The notes under the pieces were generated by a model. The model ran no database searches. It had not been told where the DNA came from and saw only the letters and a program-made list of their open reading frames with translations. The position numbers and the translations under genes are program-made. From assembly GCF_914768025.1 (NCBI RefSeq), contig NZ_CAJZCE010000003.1, forward strand, positions 1 through 64,000: a stretch of 64,000 bases of DNA, written 5' to 3'. Shown one piece after another: positions 47,674-58,204 of the stretch; within the stretch, counting starts at the first letter, position 1; every line of letters begins with the position of its first letter. This stretch comes from Snodgrassella gandavensis. GTDB taxonomy: Bacteria; Pseudomonadota; Gammaproteobacteria; Burkholderiales; Neisseriaceae.

Positions 47674-50349
47674 TTAGCGTGTCCAGCTCGGTTCTACATC
47701 AGCCTTGATACCATATTTATTGATGGCATCCTGTACCACCTGTTTGCTGATCTTACCTTCATCAGCCAGGCCATTCAGGGCAGCCACCGCCACGTGGTAA
47801 CGGTTGATTTCAAAGAACTCACGCAAATTGTCACGAGAATCACTGCGACCAAAGCCATCAGTACCCAGCACAGTAAATATATCCTGTGGTACATAGGCAC
47901 GGATACGGTCAGCAAAGTGGCGTACATAATCAGTTGAAGCCACAACCGGGCCTTCGTGACCAGACAACAGCTCAGTCACATAAGACACTTTCTGCGTATC
48001 AGTCGGATGCAGACGGTTGTAGCGTTCGATATTAATACCATCACGATACAGTTCGTTAAATGAAGTTACACTCCAGATATTCGCATCTACATCAAAATCC
48101 TGCTTCAGCAATTCTGCAGCAGCAATCACTTCCTGCAAAATCACACCACAACCCATCAGCTGTACTTTCAGCTTGCCGCCAGTTCCCTCCTGCAACAGAT
48201 ACATCCCTTTCAGAATCTGTTGCTCGATACCTTCACGCTGCGGCAAGGCCGGATGTTTGTAATTCTGGTTCATCAAGGTAATGTAATAGAACACATCCTC
48301 GCGCTCTACATACATACGGTGCATACCGTGCTGAATAATCACAGCCACTTCATAAGAGAAAGACGGGTCATAAGAAATACAGTTTGGAATCAGCTCGGCC
48401 TGAATATGGCTATGGCCGTCCTGATGCTGCAAACCTTCACCATTCAGTGTCGTACGGCCAGAGGTGCCACCCAGCATAAAGCCGCGGGCTCGCTGATCAC
48501 CAGCAGCCCAAGCCAGATCGCCAATACGCTGGAAACCAAACATTGAATAGTAAATATAGAACGGAATCAATGGATAATCATTATTGGAATAGCTAGTAGC
48601 TGCAGCAATCCACGAGCTCATGGCACCCGGTTCGTTAATACCTTCTTGGAAAATCTGACCATTTTTTGATTCTTTATAGAACATTAGCTGGTCATGATCC
48701 TGAGGCGTATAAATCTGGCCTTTCGGATTCCAGATACCATACTGGCGGAACAAGCCTTCCATCCCAAAAGTGCGGCTTTCATCCGGCACAATCGGTACCA
48801 CACGTTTACCGATATTTTTATCTTTCAGCAGCGTACTCAGAATACGTACAAACGCCATTGTGGTAGAGAACTCACGGTCACCACTGTCCTGCAACTGCGG
48901 AGCAAACTCACTTAGCGCTGGAACTGTCAACTGTTCGGAATCTGGATGACGATATGGCAGGAAGCCACCAAGCTGAGCACGACGCTCTTTCATATATTTC
49001 ATTTCTTCACTGTCTTCAGGCAGACGGAAGAACGGCAGAGTATGCTCCATCTCTTCATCAGTTACCGGAATCTGGAAACGATCACGGAACTGTTTCAAAG
49101 ATTTCATGTCCATTTTCTTGGCCTGATGGGCAGTATTCTGGGCTTCACCGGAAGCGCCCATACCATAGCCTTTAATAGTTTTAGCCAGAATTACTGTCGG
49201 ACGGCCATCTGGATTATTCACTGCTTCGTGGTAAGCCGCGTACACCTTGTGCGGATCATGACCACCACGGTTTAGTGACCAGATTTCATCGTCTGACATA
49301 TTTGCCACCATGGCTTTCAGTTCAGGCGTATTGAAGAAGTGTTCACGTACATAGGCACCATTTTGTGATTTATACATCTGATAATCGCCATCAACACATT
49401 CTTCCATACGTTTTTTCAGCAGATTATCCTTGTCCTGTGCCAGCAGGGCATCCCATTTGCTACCCCAGATCACTTTCAGTACATTCCAGCCTGCGCCACG
49501 GAAGTTACCTTCCAGTTCCTGAATGATTTTGCCGTTACCACGTACCGGACCGTCCAGACGCTGTAAATTACAGTTCACGACAAAAATCAGGTTGTCCAGA
49601 CCATCACGTGCAGCCAGCGCAATAGCACCCTGACTTTCCGGTTCGTCCATTTCGCCATCGCCACAGAACACCCATACCTTACGACCCTGAGTTTTGGCCA
49701 GACCACGGGATTCCAGATATTTCAGCAAACGTGCCTGATAAATACCCTGTATTGGTCCCAAACCCATGGATACCGTTGGAAACTGCCAGAAATCAGGCAT
49801 CAGCCACGGATGAGGATAGGAAGACAGACCATTACCATCAACTTCCTGACGGAAATTACGCATCTGTTCTTCGGTCAGGCGGCCTTCAACAAAGGCACGG
49901 GCATAGAAACCAGGTGCACTATGCCCCTGAAAGAATACCAGATCGCCTTCCTGACTGTCTGTTTTACCGTGCCAGAAATGATTAAAACCAACATCGTATA
50001 AAGTGGCGCAAGACTGAAAGCTGGCAATATGACCACCCAGCTCAAGATTCTTCTTGCTTGCATTTAACACCAGTGCTGCTGCATTCCAGCGCACCAGTGA
50101 ACGAATGCGATGTTCTAATTCATGATTACCCGGTGATTTCTTTTCTTTACCAACAGGAATAGTATTCAGATAGGCTGTAGTAGCACTGAACGGCATATAA
50201 ATACCTCGGCGGCGAATATAGCGCACCAGGTTTTCCATCAAATAATGAGCGCGCTCAGGTCCCTCTTCTTTCAGCACCGAACTGAGCGAGTCCAACCATT
50301 CCTGGGTTTCAATCGGATCGATATCTTGATCATGGAAGTCAGCAGACAT
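47674..50349 (-). CDS. aceE: Pyruvate dehydrogenase E1 component
   Basis: An 891-residue homodimeric-type E1. ATG 50349 has GAGGA 8 bases upstream; the longer frame has no such site. It starts MSADFHDQDIDPIETQEWLD and has the thiamine diphosphate motif GDGEMDEPESQGAIALAARD continuing to NLQRLDGPVRGN, and the transketolase-like IYYSMFGFQRIGDLAWAAG and GTDGFGRSDSRDNLREFFE at the C-terminus. It decarboxylates pyruvate and loads acetyl on E2. First gene of the operon, with a long AT-rich upstream region that should hold its promoter. Confidence 0.98.
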   Translation of the reverse strand: MSADFHDQDIDPIETQEWLDSLSSVLKEEGPERAHYLMENLVRYIRRRGIYMPFSATTAYLNTIPVGKEKKSPGNHELEHRIRSLVRWNAAALVLNASKKNLELGGHIASFQSCATLYDVGFNHFWHGKTDSQEGDLVFFQGHSAPGFYARAFVEGRLTEEQMRNFRQEVDGNGLSSYPHPWLMPDFWQFPTVSMGLGPIQGIYQARLLKYLESRGLAKTQGRKVWVFCGDGEMDEPESQGAIALAARDGLDNLIFVVNCNLQRLDGPVRGNGKIIQELEGNFRGAGWNVLKVIWGSKWDALLAQDKDNLLKKRMEECVDGDYQMYKSQNGAYVREHFFNTPELKAMVANMSDDEIWSLNRGGHDPHKVYAAYHEAVNNPDGRPTVILAKTIKGYGMGASGEAQNTAHQAKKMDMKSLKQFRDRFQIPVTDEEMEHTLPFFRLPEDSEEMKYMKERRAQLGGFLPYRHPDSEQLTVPALSEFAPQLQDSGDREFSTTMAFVRILSTLLKDKNIGKRVVPIVPDESRTFGMEGLFRQYGIWNPKGQIYTPQDHDQLMFYKESKNGQIFQEGINEPGAMSSWIAAATSYSNNDYPLIPFYIYYSMFGFQRIGDLAWAAGDQRARGFMLGGTSGRTTLNGEGLQHQDGHSHIQAELIPNCISYDPSFSYEVAVIIQHGMHRMYVEREDVFYYITLMNQNYKHPALPQREGIEQQILKGMYLLQEGTGGKLKVQLMGCGVILQEVIAAAELLKQDFDVDANIWSVTSFNELYRDGINIERYNRLHPTDTQKVSYVTELLSGHEGPVVASTDYVRHFADRIRAYVPQDIFTVLGTDGFGRSDSRDNLREFFEINRYHVAVAALNGLADEGKISKQVVQDAINKYGIKADVEPSWTR

Positions 50350-51292
50350 AGCAATATCCTCTTTCATATGGGATTGAGTCATGAACAAAACACTTTATGT
50401 TGTTGCTATTTCATCTATTATTTCCTTTTTTAACCAATTGCTTTACCAAATTGATTAGAAGAAATACATATAAATTCAAACAACTTACAATAAATCTGCA
50501 TAATCTTAATTCAACAAAAGCATATATTATTGTGGTGCAACATACTGTATTTTCGCCTAAATCGTACCAGTGTAATGCGTAAACAGCAATGTCTTTTTAC
50601 ACCAATTTTCTGATTTAAAGCAAACAAACAAATCATCACAAATTAATATATATCAGTGGCTTAATAGACCTTTTTAGGCCAAAATTCGGTAATTAGATAA
50701 AAAAAAAGTAAATATAAATAGTCAAAGCCGTAATAATACATAATTATCATTAACATAAACTATTATTGATTGTAATTTTTCAAGAAAAAAAATCTACTCT
50801 GCATTTCAATACAATGATTCACATGTGCTAACTGTAAAAAAACATTCTCCATACAGATATTATAACTATGACTAATCAGGCTTTCTCGCCATATAATTAC
50901 AAATAGCATAATTCCAATAAAATAATTTGTATTTTTTTAACCATACAAGCTTAATCTGCAAATTCTTAACCAATAATAGGGTATAATTTTCAAATCATCC
51001 TGATTTATTTAACTAAAATTTATACATCTGCTTTCGGTTAGACCAAAACCTAATGCTGTACTCTATCTGTTTAGCCTGCCACATTGTGCACAGGAGTGCT
51101 AAACAGCCTTCGATAATTCTTGGCAAAATAAATTCAGTTATATATTAACAAAAATTAAAAGACAGCAACCAAAATTACATGATTCATTCGCCACCGGCAC
51201 AGCACATCCCCTTTAAACTTTAGCCGTATGCCCCCAATTTAAATACAATAAGTTATTTGAAAATTTAAAGAAATTTCCGCAAAGGATAAAAC
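50350..51292. other. Long AT-rich divergent intergenic region aceE / cbpA
   Basis: About 940 bases with no supported gene on either strand. It must contain the divergent promoters of aceE and cbpA. No PdhR-like palindrome, tRNA or known RNA was recognised. Confidence 0.5.
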
Positions 51293-52261
51293 ATGGCTGA
51301 ACGCAACTATTATGAAATTCTGGGTGTAGACCGTAAAGCCAGTGATGACGATATAAAAAAAGCCTATCGCAAACTGGTACGTAAATATCATCCGGATGTC
51401 AGCAAAGCCCCCGATGCCGTCGCCAAAACCAGCGAAATCAACATCGCCTATGAAACCCTGCACAATAAAGAGAAACGCGCAGAGTACGATGATATGCTGG
51501 CTAACCCTTTCCGGCATGGCAACCAGCAAAATACTGGCGACCGTGGTGGCTATGGCTATCAGCAATACGACTTTGATCCAAGCCATTTTGGACAGAACGG
51601 AGCTTTTGGTAGCGGAGATTTTCGCTTTGATGACCTGTTTTCTGCTTTTGGCAGCAGTGGCCGGCATGGCTTTCAGCAGAATCGAACCGACCCGCTGCGC
51701 GGGGAAGACCAGCATGCCGAGCTGGTGATTGATATTGCCGCCGCCTATCAGGGTGCTCTGCGCAACCTGTCACTGGATATGCCCACATTAACTGCTCATG
51801 GGCAAATGACATACGAGCGCAAAACCCTGAATGTAAAAATTCCTGCAGGCATTACCGAAGGACAGCAGATTCGGCTTGGTGGTCAGGGACTACCGGGTTT
51901 TAACGGCGGTGTCCCCGGGGATTTATACCTGAAAATCAGCTTCCGTAATGAAGAAACTCTGTATGTCCAGAATCGCAAAGATGTTTACCAGCGCATCAAT
52001 GTTGCACCATGGACAGCAGCTCTGGGCGGCAAAACCGATATCACCACCCCAGCCGGAGCGTTAAGCGTGAATATTCCAGCCAATAGTCATAACGGTCAGA
52101 AAATGCGCCTGAAAGGTAAAGGAATACCAGCAAAAGAAGCCGGCGACTTATATCTGCTGATTAATATTGTGCTGCCACAAACCAGTACCGAAGCCGATCG
52201 TGCCGCATGGCAGGCACTAGCCTCACATTATGCCGCTTTTCAGCCCCAGAACCACGTTTGA
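51293..52261 (+). CDS. cbpA: Curved DNA-binding protein / DnaJ-like co-chaperone CbpA
   Basis: A 322-residue protein. The J domain is at 1-70 (NYYEILGVDRKASDDDIKKA, with YHPDVSK giving the HPD motif), then a Gly/Phe-rich stretch (about 75-130) and two C-terminal substrate-binding beta domains (QIRLGGQGLPGFNGGVPGDL, GQKMRLKGKGIP). The cysteine zinc fingers of DnaJ are absent, as in CbpA. It stimulates DnaK and binds DNA. AAAGGA precedes the ATG. It is followed by its regulator cbpM. Confidence 0.95.
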   Translation: MAERNYYEILGVDRKASDDDIKKAYRKLVRKYHPDVSKAPDAVAKTSEINIAYETLHNKEKRAEYDDMLANPFRHGNQQNTGDRGGYGYQQYDFDPSHFGQNGAFGSGDFRFDDLFSAFGSSGRHGFQQNRTDPLRGEDQHAELVIDIAAAYQGALRNLSLDMPTLTAHGQMTYERKTLNVKIPAGITEGQQIRLGGQGLPGFNGGVPGDLYLKISFRNEETLYVQNRKDVYQRINVAPWTAALGGKTDITTPAGALSVNIPANSHNGQKMRLKGKGIPAKEAGDLYLLINIVLPQTSTEADRAAWQALASHYAAFQPQNHV

Positions 52262-52276
52262 TAGCAGGAGCGCAAA

Positions 52277-52543
52277 ATGAATAACAACCAACAAGATGTA
52301 GAATTAAGCTTTGATGATCTGGTTCGCGCCTGCGACAATCAAAGTAACTGGATATTAAGTTTGATTGCCGAAAGCGTTATTCCCGTTGAACAGGAACCAC
52401 AATTGACACGTTATACCGGCTACCACATGGCTATAGCCCGCCGTGCATGGCGCATCCATCGTGATTTCGATGCCAGTGCCAGTGCAACAGCCCTTATTTT
52501 GCAACTACTCGACGAAGTGGAAGACCTGCGCCGACGCAGCTAG
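52277..52543 (+). CDS. cbpM: Chaperone modulator CbpM
   Basis: An 88-residue helical protein, beginning MNNNQQDVELSFDDLVRACD, with the MerR-like helices and LRRRS end of CbpM. It binds the CbpA J domain and blocks its action on DnaK. AGGAG lies before the ATG, 15 bases after cbpA. It converges with mtgA at 34 bases. Confidence 0.88.
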   Translation: MNNNQQDVELSFDDLVRACDNQSNWILSLIAESVIPVEQEPQLTRYTGYHMAIARRAWRIHRDFDASASATALILQLLDEVEDLRRRS

Positions 52544-52577
52544 TCCAGCTTAAATTATTATCAAATATCCTGCGCCA

Positions 52578-53273
52578 TTACCGGTCGTTATCCGGCAATT
52601 GCGCTGAACCCATCCGCCGTAAAATCACATTGGCTTTACGGTGGATTTCCTGATCATGCGGATGGTCGATATAATAAAGCGGTCTGGGCACACGAACAGC
52701 CAGTTTCGCCGCCTGTTGCGCGGACAGTTGCATCGCCGTACGCCCATATATCGTTTCACTTGCAGCCTCTGCCCCGAATACTCCATAGCCCCATTCAATT
52801 ACATTCAGATATAAAGCAAAAATCCGGTCCTTATTGGTCGTAGCCTCAAGCAAAGACGTAATCACCGCCTCTTCAGCCTTGCGCCAGTAATGGCGGCTTT
52901 CAGACAAGAACAGATTTTTGGCCAATTGCTGGCTAATAGTTGAACCACCTGCCTTTATCCTGCCCTGATGCTGATTTTTTTTAATTGCCGTGCGAATGCC
53001 ATTCCAGTCGAAGCCGTCATGCTCGGCAAAGCGGGCATCTTCCGAAGCAATCAGAGCCTTTTTCAGATTGGGCGAAATCCGATTATAAGCTACCCACTGA
53101 TAATTTAGTTGGGTATCTGGATGGGTCGTGGCCAGCTCATGCATGCGCAATAGCATAAACATAGTGCGGTGTGGCGCTACAGCACGATAAGTTAACAGAC
53201 TGCCATACACATAAGCATTAAACAGCAAAAATATCGTCACCAGCATGATTAACAAATTGCGCACTAGGCTCAT
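52578..53273 (-). CDS. mtgA: Monofunctional biosynthetic peptidoglycan transglycosylase
   Basis: A 231-residue GT51 protein with one N-terminal membrane anchor ([20 protein letters not shown]). The catalytic motifs are [18 protein letters not shown] (Glu), [16 protein letters not shown] and [21 protein letters not shown]. There is no transpeptidase domain. It polymerises glycan strands from lipid II. The start at 53273 overlaps the aroE stop (ATGA); the longer frame would lie inside aroE. Confidence 0.95.
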   Translation of the reverse strand: MSLVRNLLIMLVTIFLLFNAYVYGSLLTYRAVAPHRTMFMLLRMHELATTHPDTQLNYQWVAYNRISPNLKKALIASEDARFAEHDGFDWNGIRTAIKKNQHQGRIKAGGSTISQQLAKNLFLSESRHYWRKAEEAVITSLLEATTNKDRIFALYLNVIEWGYGVFGAEAASETIYGRTAMQLSAQQAAKLAVRVPRPLYYIDHPHDQEIHRKANVILRRMGSAQLPDNDR

Positions 53274-54073
53274 GACTGCTCCATTTCCTCGCGTATCTGT
53301 CTGCTTACCGCCCGAATATCCGGCCTGAACCCATGCCATAACTCATACGAAGCTGCCGCCTGAGCGACCAGCATACCGAGACCATCAGCCAGCTTTGTAC
53401 ATCCGGCCGCCTGTGCCTGAAGCAAAAAAGGAGTCAGCTTTTGCGCATACATCATATCGTATACCAGTTGTGCCCGAGCCAGTACAATTGACGGCACAGG
53501 TAACTCCAGCCCATGTAAACTGCCAGAGGTTGCATTAATTATCACATCATAATGCGGCTCAATCTGAGTTAACTCACACCAGTTCACCGCATGCTCCTGC
53601 GCCAATATCTGTGCTTTATCTACAGAGCGGTTGGCAATCATCAATGACGCTGGCTGTTGCTGCAAAAGTGGCAGAATCACGCCACGGGCTGCTCCACCCG
53701 CACCCAGCAATAATATATGCTTGTTATGCAATGAAAAGGACAGTAACTCTTCAATTGCCCGCACCAGCCCGATACCGTCAGTATTGTCCCCCAGCAAATG
53801 CCCGTCGCGCCAGAACAGCGTATTGACCGCTTTTGCAGCCTCTGCCCGCGCAGTTAACACATCAGCCAGCCTGAAAGCCTCATGTTTGAAAGGCACAGTC
53901 ACATTCGCTCCCGTGCCGCCTGTAGCAAAAAATTCGCGCGCAGTTTTTGCAAAATCATCAAGTGAAACCAGACGCCGTTCGTAGATTAATTTACGTCCTT
54001 CCTGAACCGCAAAAGCCTGATGTATTTGTGGAGAACGGCTATGCGCTATCGGATTTCCAAACACGGCAAACAT
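53270..54073 (-). CDS. aroE: Shikimate dehydrogenase
   Basis: A 267-residue enzyme. Substrate residues lie in [18 protein letters not shown] and [15 protein letters not shown] (catalytic Lys), with [15 protein letters not shown] and the NADP fold [17 protein letters not shown]. It reduces 3-dehydroshikimate in aromatic amino acid synthesis. GGGAGG lies before the ATG at 54073. It is translationally coupled to mtgA, an order seen in other Neisseriaceae. Confidence 0.97.
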   Translation of the reverse strand: MFAVFGNPIAHSRSPQIHQAFAVQEGRKLIYERRLVSLDDFAKTAREFFATGGTGANVTVPFKHEAFRLADVLTARAEAAKAVNTLFWRDGHLLGDNTDGIGLVRAIEELLSFSLHNKHILLLGAGGAARGVILPLLQQQPASLMIANRSVDKAQILAQEHAVNWCELTQIEPHYDVIINATSGSLHGLELPVPSIVLARAQLVYDMMYAQKLTPFLLQAQAAGCTKLADGLGMLVAQAAASYELWHGFRPDIRAVSRQIREEMEQS

Positions 54074-54607
54074 ACCCTTTTCCTCCCCCTGCTATGTAAA
54101 TAATTATTACTATTATCCAGACTACGCGCACGAATAGCAAAATGGCAACCAGATTCAGAAAGCAATTTATTGCCTCCTCTTCAGCATATAAAAACCGGCA
54201 CCACCACAAAATATCAATTATTTTGATATATCGATTAAGCACAAACTAGCGTATCGGCCATAGTTTTATCCTTTATCTAACAGCACCCTGCAAGACGTAT
54301 CTGCTGATAGTTATCCCGTAAAGTAGCCAATTTAGCAACAATCAAAAAATTTCTTTATATTTAACCTAAATTTGCTATATTATCCATAAATTACTTACTA
54401 TTTTACATTTTCATTATCCATCAACACCAAAATACAGCCTGATTACATCTAGGTAAACACATAACTACTTATCAATTCGCTGGCTTTAATCAACCTGCTA
54501 GTTCAAAAAAATAACCTGATAACTAGCCAGCATCTAAACCCTCAATTTATAGGTTTTGCGCCAGCATAGTGCAAAGCAATTGATACAGTATTTATCCGGG
54601 ATGAATC
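54074..54607. other. Divergent intergenic region aroE / GPH symporter
   Basis: About 530 AT-rich bases with no supported gene or RNA. It holds the two outward promoters; none is distinct enough to place. Confidence 0.5.
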
Positions 54608-56080
54608 ATGCATACTCGCCAGATTGTCGTTCTTCAAGCATCAAATAAATTACCACTCCACGTTAAACTGGGCTACGCCATTGGGCAGATGGCAGACTCA
54701 CTGGCCTATAATCTCTTTTATGTCTTTTATCTGTTTTTCCTAACAAACGTTGCCAACATCCCCGCCGGACAGGCTGGCACAATTATCCTGATTGCCGTTA
54801 TCTGGGATGCAGTTGCAGATCCCCTGGTGGGTCAGTTTTCAGATACCATCAGCTCGCACAGAGGACGACGCAGACCATTAATGCTCGCTGCTATCCTGCC
54901 ATACACCCTGTTAATGCTCCTTTTATATACAGATATTTCAACCTTCAGTGTGAATCAAAAAACGGTATATTTCACCATAATCGCCATTCTGTTCTGGTCT
55001 GCTTACAAAATCTACGTGATTCCTTTCTACACCCTCGGCGCGGAAATGACTAACGACTTTGATGAACGTACTTCTCTGCGGGTATGGGCTGGCTATGCCC
55101 TTAATCTGGCGGTACTTGTTTCATCTTCCGCTCCGCCACTGATTGTTAAAGGGATGGTGAACGCTGGTTGTAGCGTGAGCACTAGCTGGTTTGGAGTCAG
55201 CCTGATATTTGCCATCCTAACCCTGATCAGCGGCCTCGCCTGCTGGTATCTTACCCAGGGTTATGAACTGCCTGCCCGTGAAAGACAATCAAATACAGAT
55301 AGCACATATCATCCTCTGGCTTTTATCGGTGAAGTTTTCAACAATATGTTTGAAATTGCTCGCCTTTCATCCAGCAAATTTCTTGGTGCTTCGGTTTTTT
55401 TCTGGTCAGCAGCCTACGCCCTTAGTACCGGCGCACTTTATTATTTATTCCTGAACAATATGGCTTACAGTGAACAGGACGCTGCAATCAGTTTTCTGAT
55501 TTTTAGCCTGCTGGCTCTGGCTTGGCTGCCAATAGTGAATTACACCGCCCAAAAATTTGATAAGAAAAATGTCTATTATCTGTCCATGCTCATCAGCTCC
55601 ATAGGCACAGGGCTATTTTATTTTTGCGGTTTTCCCAACAGAAACATGCTGCTTATCTATTTAATCTTACTACAGCTTGGCAACAGCTATTTCTGGACGG
55701 TTTATTATTCAATGATGTACGACATATGTGAACTGGATGATTTTATCAATAGCAAACGGCGGGAAGGTGCCATTACTGCCTTAATGTCGTTTCTACAAAA
55801 ATTCGGTAGTGCACTGTCCATCTGGTTTATCGGTCTTTATATAGACAAACATGGCTATATTTCTTCTAGCGGGCAGCAAGCCATGACTCAGCCACCACAA
55901 GCTTTGCACGCTATTCTGGAGCTGAATACTTGGATTCATGCACTAGCAGGATTGCTGGCCGCACTTTTTGCCATTGGCTATCCTCTGACTCGCAGCCGTT
56001 ATCAGGCATTACTCACCGCCCTACAGGCAAAAAAAGAACAACAATCCTATACCACCAGCGATTTCAAACAATTGTTATAA
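54608..56080 (+). CDS. GPH-family sugar:cation symporter (MFS)
   Basis: A 490-residue protein with 12 hydrophobic segments. KLGYAIGQMADSLAYNLFYV at the start, VIWDAVADPLVGQFSDTISS and RGRRRPLMLAAILPYTLLML match the glycoside-pentoside-hexuronide family (MelB, XynB types). The substrate is unknown; no glycosidase lies nearby to suggest one. The promoter region upstream is long and AT-rich, so it is likely a single regulated unit. Confidence 0.88.
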   Translation: MHTRQIVVLQASNKLPLHVKLGYAIGQMADSLAYNLFYVFYLFFLTNVANIPAGQAGTIILIAVIWDAVADPLVGQFSDTISSHRGRRRPLMLAAILPYTLLMLLLYTDISTFSVNQKTVYFTIIAILFWSAYKIYVIPFYTLGAEMTNDFDERTSLRVWAGYALNLAVLVSSSAPPLIVKGMVNAGCSVSTSWFGVSLIFAILTLISGLACWYLTQGYELPARERQSNTDSTYHPLAFIGEVFNNMFEIARLSSSKFLGASVFFWSAAYALSTGALYYLFLNNMAYSEQDAAISFLIFSLLALAWLPIVNYTAQKFDKKNVYYLSMLISSIGTGLFYFCGFPNRNMLLIYLILLQLGNSYFWTVYYSMMYDICELDDFINSKRREGAITALMSFLQKFGSALSIWFIGLYIDKHGYISSSGQQAMTQPPQALHAILELNTWIHALAGLLAALFAIGYPLTRSRYQALLTALQAKKEQQSYTTSDFKQLL

Positions 56081-56394
56081 GTATCATCATAAAACCGCCA
56101 TACAATAAAACCATCAACAAACTATGAAACTCAACTATACCTACTGTTTTCCATATCTGCTTGAAACCGGACAAATAGCCCTCCTCCTAATCACATCAGT
56201 TAATAGTTCACAAAATCTGATATAAACTGGAATAAATATTCATAACAAGATGTTTTTAAATAAATTAATTTAAAAACCATCCTAAAACCGGCCTTTTTTT
56301 ACATCAGTACATTTTTTTTACAAAGCGATTGTGGCAGAATCAAGCTAACTTAAAGAGAGTACCCTACTCTCCAGACCTTAATGGGAGCCCTGAA
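56081..56394. promoter_or_regulatory. glnA: glnA upstream region with a leader hairpin
   Basis: About 310 bases. Just before glnA, at 56355-56371, GAGAGTA and TACTCTC form a perfect 7-bp stem with a 3-base loop, 23 bases from the ATG. It may affect glnA translation or RNA stability. No clean sigma-54 promoter with GG-10-GC spacing was found. Confidence 0.4.
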
Positions 56395-57813
56395 ATGTCA
56401 GTAAAAGATGTAGTTAACCTGATTGAAGAAAACGAAGCCAAATTCATAGATTTGCGTTTTACCGATACAAAAGGCAAACAGCAGCATGTATCCGTACCAG
56501 CCCGAATTGTGCTGGAAGACCCTGAAGAATGGTTTGAAAATGGACAGGCTTTTGATGGTTCATCCATCGGTGGCTGGAAAGGGATTCAGGCTTCTGATAT
56601 GACCCTGAAACCAGATGCGTCTACAGCATTTATTGATCCTTTTTACGATGACACTACCGTAGTTTTAACCTGTGATGTCATCGACCCAGCCAATGGGCAG
56701 GGTTACGATCGCGACCCTCGCTCCATCGCCAAGCGTGCCGAAGCTTATCTCAAATCCACCGGCATCGGTGACACCGCCTTCTTTGGTCCAGAACCAGAAT
56801 TTTTCGTGTTTGACGGCGTAGAATGGCAAACCGACATGAGCGGCACCCGTTACAAAATTCATTCTGAAGAAGCAGCATGGTCTAGTGGCGAATCTTATGA
56901 CGGTCAGAATACCGGCCACCGTCCGGGCGTTAAAGGTGGCTACTTCCCGGTTGCGCCAGTTGATTCCGGTCAGGATTTACGTTCAGCCTGCACCCAGACT
57001 TTAGAAGCCATTGGTATTCCGGTTGAAGTACATCATCATGAAGTGGCTACTGCCGGCCAGATGGAAATCGGCACCCGTTTCAACACCTTGGTTCGTCGCG
57101 CAGACTGGACACAGGACATGAAATACGTGATTCAGAATGTAGCGCACAACTTTGGCAAAACCGCTACCTTTATGCCGAAACCGATTCTTGGTGACAATGG
57201 TTCCGGTATGCACGTGCATCAGTCTATCTGGAAAGATGGTCAAAACCTGTTTTCCGGCGATGGCTATGCCGGCCTGTCTGACTTAGCATTGTATTACATC
57301 GGTGGCATCATCAAACATGCCAAAGCACTGAATGCATTAACCAATCCGTCAACCAACTCTTACAAACGTCTGGTACCGCATTTTGAAGCACCTACCAAAC
57401 TGGCCTACTCTGCCAAAAACCGTTCAGCTTCAATTCGCATTCCGTATGTAGCCAGCGCCAAAGCACGCCGCATCGAAGCACGCTTCCCAGACCCTACCGC
57501 CAACCCTTATCTGGCTTTCGCCGCATTGTTAATGGCCGGCCTAGATGGTATTCAGAACAAAATTCATCCGGGTGATCCATCCGACAAAAACCTGTACGAC
57601 CTGCCACCAGAAGAAGATGCATTAGTACCAACCGTGTGCGCATCTCTGGAGGAAGCACTGGAAGCCCTGAAAGCTGATCACGAATTCCTTACCCGTGGTG
57701 GTGTATTCAGCCAAGACTGGATTGACAGCTACATCGAATTCAAGAGCGAAGATGTAAAATGCATCCGCATGGCTCCACATCCGCTAGAATTTGAAATGTA
57801 TTACAGCCTGTAA
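56395..57813 (+). CDS. glnA: Glutamine synthetase type I
   Basis: A 472-residue GSI protein. It starts [23 protein letters not shown] 56395 has GGGAG upstream and the longer frame adds unrelated residues. Motifs [24 protein letters not shown] (metal Glu), [31 protein letters not shown] and NRSASIRIP are all present. The adenylylation Tyr lies in [10 protein letters not shown], so control by GlnE is likely. It assimilates ammonia into glutamine. Confidence 0.98.
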   Translation: MSVKDVVNLIEENEAKFIDLRFTDTKGKQQHVSVPARIVLEDPEEWFENGQAFDGSSIGGWKGIQASDMTLKPDASTAFIDPFYDDTTVVLTCDVIDPANGQGYDRDPRSIAKRAEAYLKSTGIGDTAFFGPEPEFFVFDGVEWQTDMSGTRYKIHSEEAAWSSGESYDGQNTGHRPGVKGGYFPVAPVDSGQDLRSACTQTLEAIGIPVEVHHHEVATAGQMEIGTRFNTLVRRADWTQDMKYVIQNVAHNFGKTATFMPKPILGDNGSGMHVHQSIWKDGQNLFSGDGYAGLSDLALYYIGGIIKHAKALNALTNPSTNSYKRLVPHFEAPTKLAYSAKNRSASIRIPYVASAKARRIEARFPDPTANPYLAFAALLMAGLDGIQNKIHPGDPSDKNLYDLPPEEDALVPTVCASLEEALEALKADHEFLTRGGVFSQDWIDSYIEFKSEDVKCIRMAPHPLEFEMYYSL

Positions 57814-57843
57814 TCAGCCATATTAGCATCAAGCTAGCTCATC

Positions 57844-57904
57844 AGACCGTTCACTTCAGGATACAAGCCAAACCGGCACACTCATCCTGCCTGTGTAACG
57901 GTCT
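57844..57904 (+). terminator. Long hairpin after glnA, probable terminator
   Basis: AGACCGTT pairs with AACGGTCT, with an inner AGGAT/ATCCT pair, 30 bases past the glnA stop; TTATT follows. Confidence 0.6.
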
Positions 57905-58204
57905 TATTCACATCTGCTTATTCAGCAGGTCAATACAATAAACCTATGGCAACTTATCTCCTGCTAGAATCTTTCAGCACAGATATACAGAAAAAGCATA
58001 TTCTTCCCAGTTCTGACGCTTTCTGTACAACTCAACATAAATTTTCCTAACACAACAATAACCCACATCATAGTAAAAATAGTAAAAACAGGCGGTTACT
58101 TGTGTATCATTCTCACTATTAGCCTATCGCAGCACAGCCATTCATAGCAGTGATGCCAGCTATACGGTAACATTATACTTATCTGAAGCCGAAACAATTT
58201 CATT
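57905..58204. other. Intergenic region before ppx
   Basis: About 300 AT-rich bases with no supported gene. It should hold the ppx promoter. Confidence 0.45.

Noticed and set aside
56320-56350. Sigma-54 promoter for glnA at GTGGCAGAATCAAGC
   Set aside because: The GG and GC are 9 bases apart rather than 10 and the TTGC element is missing.
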